This document shows positions 62,109-64,000 of a stretch of 64,000 nt of DNA, piece by piece (positions within the stretch are counted from its first letter, which is position 1; every line of letters begins with the position of its first letter). Under the pieces are notes generated by a model that did no database searches, had not been told where the DNA came from, and worked only from the letters and a program-made list of their open reading frames with translations. The DNA is from Cytobacillus gottheilii. GTDB taxonomy: Bacteria; Bacillota; Bacilli; Bacillales; Cytobacillaceae. The translations under genes and the position numbers were made by a program. Where the stretch lies: assembly GCF_900166665.1 (NCBI RefSeq), contig NZ_LT800494.1:589397-653396 (forward strand), written 5' to 3'.

Positions 62109-62750
62109 ATGAATACAGAGATCCTAAAGATTTTTGATGTGAATGGAAAATACATAGGAACATCTACTAGAGAGGAAGTTCATAGTAAAGGCTTATGGCA
62201 TGAGACATTCCATTGTTGGTTAGTGAGTGTAGTAGATCATAAATATTTTATTCATTTTCAGTTAAGAAGTAATCAGAAGAAAGATTATCCCAATATGTTA
62301 GATATATCTGCAGCTGGACATTTAAATGCAGATGAAAGTGTTCCTGATGGTATTAGAGAAGTTCATGAAGAGTTAGGTGTAAATGTATCAATGGAGGATT
62401 TAATTTTTATCGGAAACATACGTGATGAAATCATTCAGGATGATATTATTGATAGGGAACTTGGACATGTATTCTTATACATAATCCCAGATGTGTCAGA
62501 AATTAAGTATAACTTCCAAATTGAAGAAGTATCCGGAATAATGATGATTGAGTTAGAATCATTTGAGCGGTTATGGCTAGAAGAAATAGATAGTGTTCAA
62601 GCTAAAGGTATAGTATTAAATGAAAAATTGGAAAATATTGAAGTAGATCGATTCGTGCGTAAAGATGATTTCTTGCCCCATGATAATACCTATATTTCCA
62701 AAGTTTTAAAGGAATTAAAATTTTTCTTAAATAGAAGTCTTATTAATTGA
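62109..62750 (+). CDS. Nudix hydrolase (IDI-like branch)
   Basis: The 213-residue protein opens with EILKIFDVNGKYIGTSTREEVH and has a Nudix box, GHLNADESVPDGIREVHEELG (residues about 77-97), in the variant with one residue fewer than the standard spacing, as in isopentenyl-diphosphate-isomerase-like Nudix enzymes. The substrate is unknown. AAAGGTGAAAT precedes the ATG. It stands alone. Confidence 0.85.
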   Translation: MNTEILKIFDVNGKYIGTSTREEVHSKGLWHETFHCWLVSVVDHKYFIHFQLRSNQKKDYPNMLDISAAGHLNADESVPDGIREVHEELGVNVSMEDLIFIGNIRDEIIQDDIIDRELGHVFLYIIPDVSEIKYNFQIEEVSGIMMIELESFERLWLEEIDSVQAKGIVLNEKLENIEVDRFVRKDDFLPHDNTYISKVLKELKFFLNRSLIN

Positions 62751-62854
62751 TAGTAAAGAGTTGGCCTTGAAAGAATATCAAAAGACTACCAAATTTAACA
62801 GAGAATGAGTGAAGCAAGGAATAATGATATTTACACTTTGCTGAGGGGGTACTT

Positions 62855-63511
62855 ATGAAAACTCACTATTATTTAGGTTGGTTTGAAAGTTTTTTTTCAG
62901 AGAATCTGGGTAGGGCGCTACAGGAGGATATAATTGATAGAAAATCGCTTGCTATGATTAGCTCAAACCCATCTATTTATGAAGATGATGGTGCTACTGA
63001 ACGCACGTGGCTCGATCAGGTTGGTGTTATGTTTGATGAGTATCATTTAATTAATTACCGCCTACAGAAGGAGGATGCTCAAACGATCATTCAAAATGCT
63101 TCCGTAATTTTCTTGTTGGGTGGCAATATTTTTAATCAAAATCGTTTTTTAGTGGAATATAAATTATCAGATTCGATAAAAAAAAGCAGTGCCGTTGTGA
63201 TGGGAGCAAGCGCTGGAGCAATCAACATGTCCGCAAAATGGTTATCCTCGAAAAACTTTGGAGATGAAGTTGAAACGAGCACTGTTTACGACGGAATCGG
63301 TCTTGACGATTTTTCCGTTCTGTCTCATTTTGATCTTGAAAATAACATTGCACTGGTTCAAAGCGAACTATCTCCTCTATCAAAAGAAATAAATATTTAT
63401 GCGTCGAATAAAGATTGCGCTATACGTGTAAAAGGAGACAAAATCGACGTCATTGGCGATGTTTATTTAATTTCCAACTCAAAGATTCAGAAAATGGATG
63501 AGACGCTCTAA
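62855..63511 (+). CDS. Peptidase S51 (dipeptidase E-like) family protein
   Basis: The 218-residue protein has the class I GATase-like fold of S51 peptidases: the nucleophile elbow VVMGASAGAINMS with Ser (about 122), LLGGNIFNQNRF upstream and SHFDLEN with a likely catalytic His. These enzymes cleave Asp-X dipeptides or cyanophycin pieces; the substrate here is not known. RBS GAGGGGG precedes ATG 62855. Confidence 0.83.
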   Translation: MKTHYYLGWFESFFSENLGRALQEDIIDRKSLAMISSNPSIYEDDGATERTWLDQVGVMFDEYHLINYRLQKEDAQTIIQNASVIFLLGGNIFNQNRFLVEYKLSDSIKKSSAVVMGASAGAINMSAKWLSSKNFGDEVETSTVYDGIGLDDFSVLSHFDLENNIALVQSELSPLSKEINIYASNKDCAIRVKGDKIDVIGDVYLISNSKIQKMDETL

Positions 63512-63716
63512 TTGTAGGGAATCGAACTGGCTTAACTGAATTAATTTCTTTATAACACCTTCTCTATTTTAAATTAAGCGAAGGAGAACTGGCGCCAGTG
63601 TTGAGTATGCGGTTATTTATTTACTTCATTTACCGGGTGCTTAAGTTCAAGGGACAGCTGCCAATTCAGATGGCTAGAGGGGCAGTTTTGTTTAATAGGG
63701 GTACTAAAATAAATAG

Positions 63717-63763
63717 AAAAGGCATATCAAAAGGTCCGTTTAGGGAAACTTGATATGCCTTTT
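63717..63763. terminator. Bidirectional terminator between the S51 and MarR genes
   Basis: AAAAGGCATATCAA and TTGATATGCCTTTT are a perfect 14-bp stem, with T-rich runs leaving on both strands. Confidence 0.88.
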
Positions 63764-63774
63764 ATTACTAAAAG

Positions 63775-64000
63775 TTATTCTGCAAATAATTTTAGATTTA
63801 ATATATCTTTAGTAGAAAGTGATTGTTCTAACACGATATTTATTTCCTTCATAATCTCCACAATATATTGTCCGCCACTGGGTGTCAGTAGGGCATAAAC
63901 ACTGCGTTTATCTTTATCAAAGCTCGCTCTCTCCACTACTTGTAGATGATGTTGCTCTAGTCTTGATACTAAACGAGACAGTGCGCTTTGACTTAGACCA
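63775..64000 (-). CDS. MarR-family transcriptional regulator (C-terminal part)
   Basis: The minus-strand frame enters from the right edge and ends at TAA 63775-63777. The visible 74 residues start GLSQSALSRLVSRLEQHHLQV, the recognition helix, then the wing RASFDKDKRSVYALLTPSGG and the dimerisation helix with IVEIMKEINIVLEQSLS. This is the MarR pattern. The N-terminus lies outside the window. Confidence 0.88.
   Translation of the reverse strand, partial: GLSQSALSRLVSRLEQHHLQVVERASFDKDKRSVYALLTPSGGQYIVEIMKEINIVLEQSLSTKDILNLKLFAE

Overview
The window is a low-GC Firmicutes chromosome segment, almost certainly from a motile, competence-capable member of the Bacillaceae. The gene order follows the Bacillus subtilis tagO - lytR/tagU - yvyE - degSU - degV - comF - flgM/N/K/L - yviE - fliW - csrA - hag - flaG - fliD/S/T - hpf - secA - prfB - yvjA - cccB - ftsEX - ctpB - minJ block. 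Typical Bacillus signals are present: strong AGGAGG-type ribosome binding sites, TTG and GTG starts, SigD-type promoters, a CsrA-type hag leader, and a programmed +1 frameshift in prfB.

Layout. Positions 1-5.3 kb carry cell-wall polymer genes (a LicC-like cytidylyltransferase, TagO, an LCP ligase) and YvyE. 5.9-9.4 kb holds DegS/DegU, a small unknown gene and a DegV fatty-acid-binding protein. 9.7-12.4 kb is the competence operon comFA-comFC plus yvyF, without comFB. 12.6-18.9 kb is the late flagellar cluster, ending in flagellin with a CsrA-controlled leader. From 19.0 to 35.6 kb, between hag and flaG, lies a visibly AT-richer accessory island. It encodes a pseudaminic-acid-type nonulosonate pathway (PseB, PseC, PseI, PseG, SpsF-type cytidylyltransferase), a Maf flagellin glycosyltransferase, two glycosyltransferases, two CDP-glycerol:glycerophosphotransferase-like proteins, a TagD-like cytidylyltransferase, a HAD hydrolase and an ATP-grasp ligase. 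A SigD-like promoter precedes it. 35.6-38.7 kb returns to flaG-fliD-fliS-fliT.

38.8-47.1 kb is mixed: a frameshifted coiled-coil gene, hpf, a SigD-driven BMP lipoprotein/chemoreceptor operon, a manganese riboswitch in front of a tiny FbpB-like gene and a Spo0M-like gene, and a pair of half-size chromate transporters. 47.5-60.0 kb is housekeeping: SecA, RF2, YvjA, cytochrome c551, FtsEX with an M23 hydrolase, CtpB and MinJ. 60-64 kb is accessory: a secreted nuclease-like lipoprotein, a decayed VOC gene, a Nudix protein, an S51 peptidase and the end of a MarR regulator.

Working hypothesis. The strain builds flagellin under SigD and CsrA/FliW control and decorates it with a nonulosonic acid glycan. 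The island also supplies CDP-glycerol and two glycerophosphotransferases, so phosphoglycerol may be part of the flagellar decoration. That combination, three transferases sharing one N-terminal Rossmann-like module, several 20-21 bp-period intergenic arrays, and a Mn2+ riboswitch placed before an unusual target are the observations most worth following.
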